Positions 6,440-6,514 of a stretch of DNA of 6,514 nucleotides are shown in pieces. Every line of letters starts with the position of its first letter. Position 1 is the stretch's first letter. The notes under the pieces are model-generated. The model did not search any database. It saw nothing but the letters and a program-made list of their open reading frames with translations, and was not told where the DNA came from. The stretch spans positions 1 to 6,514 of the forward strand of contig JAKAAK010000186.1 in NCBI GenBank assembly GCA_021797025.1. Direction: 5' to 3'. The position numbers and the translations under genes are program-made. The stretch is from Thermoplasmata archaeon. GTDB taxonomy: Archaea; Thermoplasmatota; Thermoplasmata; Thermoplasmatales; Thermoplasmataceae.

Positions 6440-6447
6440 TTTAAATA
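6440..6447 (+). promoter_or_regulatory. TATA box of the divergent plus-strand gene
   Basis: TTTAAATA is centred about 25 bases before the ATG at 6468, again the leaderless spacing. The 145-base gap 6323-6467 therefore appears to hold two back-to-back promoters about 90 bases apart. Nothing else recognisable was found in it. Confidence 0.5.
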
Positions 6448-6467
6448 GAACTTCTCATTGCTATAGT

Positions 6468-6514
6468 ATGGCAAGTGTAGATGTTGGAGAAGTAATATTA
6501 ATTCTCGTATTGAT
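6468..6514 (+). CDS. N-terminus of an unidentified protein, running off the right edge
   Basis: An ATG at 6468 opens a frame of 15 codons to the window end with no stop: MASVDVGEVILILVL. A short polar start followed by a hydrophobic run could be the beginning of a membrane segment, but too little is visible to name a family. Support for a real gene is the TATA-like TTTAAATA about 25 bases upstream, giving the same leaderless arrangement as the HMG-CoA synthase gene, which it faces away from. No Shine-Dalgarno is seen. Confidence 0.5.
   Translation, partial: MASVDVGEVILILVL

Noticed and set aside
6323..6467. Possible riboswitch or small RNA gene in the largest gene-free gap
   Set aside because: No stable stem, conserved riboswitch core or separate terminator is seen; the two TATA boxes place both transcript starts at the start codons, leaving no leader to hold one.

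Overview
The window reads as a compact, AT-rich archaeal chromosome segment, most likely from the order Thermoplasmatales or a close relative. The evidence is an archaeal-type HMG-CoA synthase clustered with a thiolase and a DUF35 zinc-ribbon protein, heavy use of ATA (Ile) and AGG/AGA (Arg) codons, TATA boxes about 25 bases ahead of apparently leaderless start codons, and a divergent cytochrome bd oxidase next to a futalosine-pathway menaquinone gene. The assignment rests on gene content and style; no 16S or other taxonomic marker is present.

All complete genes lie on the minus strand, so read from right to left. (1) 6322 to 3702 is a three-gene operon: HMG-CoA synthase, a thiolase-family protein and a DUF35 Zn-ribbon/OB-fold protein, with junctions that overlap or nearly overlap. 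In other archaea these three proteins form one complex that makes HMG-CoA for isoprenoid lipids. (2) 3628 to 2813 is an MqnD-like enzyme of menaquinone synthesis. (3) 2691 to 92 is cydA-cydB, encoding a cytochrome bd-type quinol oxidase. (4) At the left edge, a tRNA-Pro(UGG) begins at 53 and is cut by the window end. On the plus strand, an unidentified gene starts at 6468 and runs off the right edge, divergent from the HMG-CoA synthase gene.

Functionally, the left half is respiratory: MqnD would help make the menaquinol that CydAB oxidises. The right half supplies the mevalonate pathway. The most notable observation is that the thiolase partner lacks both the nucleophilic cysteine (Thr in its place) and the catalytic histidine of the GHP motif (Asp in its place), while the adjacent HMG-CoA synthase keeps its Glu/Cys/His triad. 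This suggests a non-catalytic scaffold or a changed chemistry inside an otherwise standard complex.

Expression signals fall into two styles. First genes of units have a TATA box 24 to 32 bases upstream and no Shine-Dalgarno sequence. Internal operon genes have a GGTGA-type Shine-Dalgarno exactly 5 bases before the start, embedded in the end of the preceding gene. No mobile elements, CRISPR arrays or long repeats were seen, and no gene-free stretch exceeds 145 bases.
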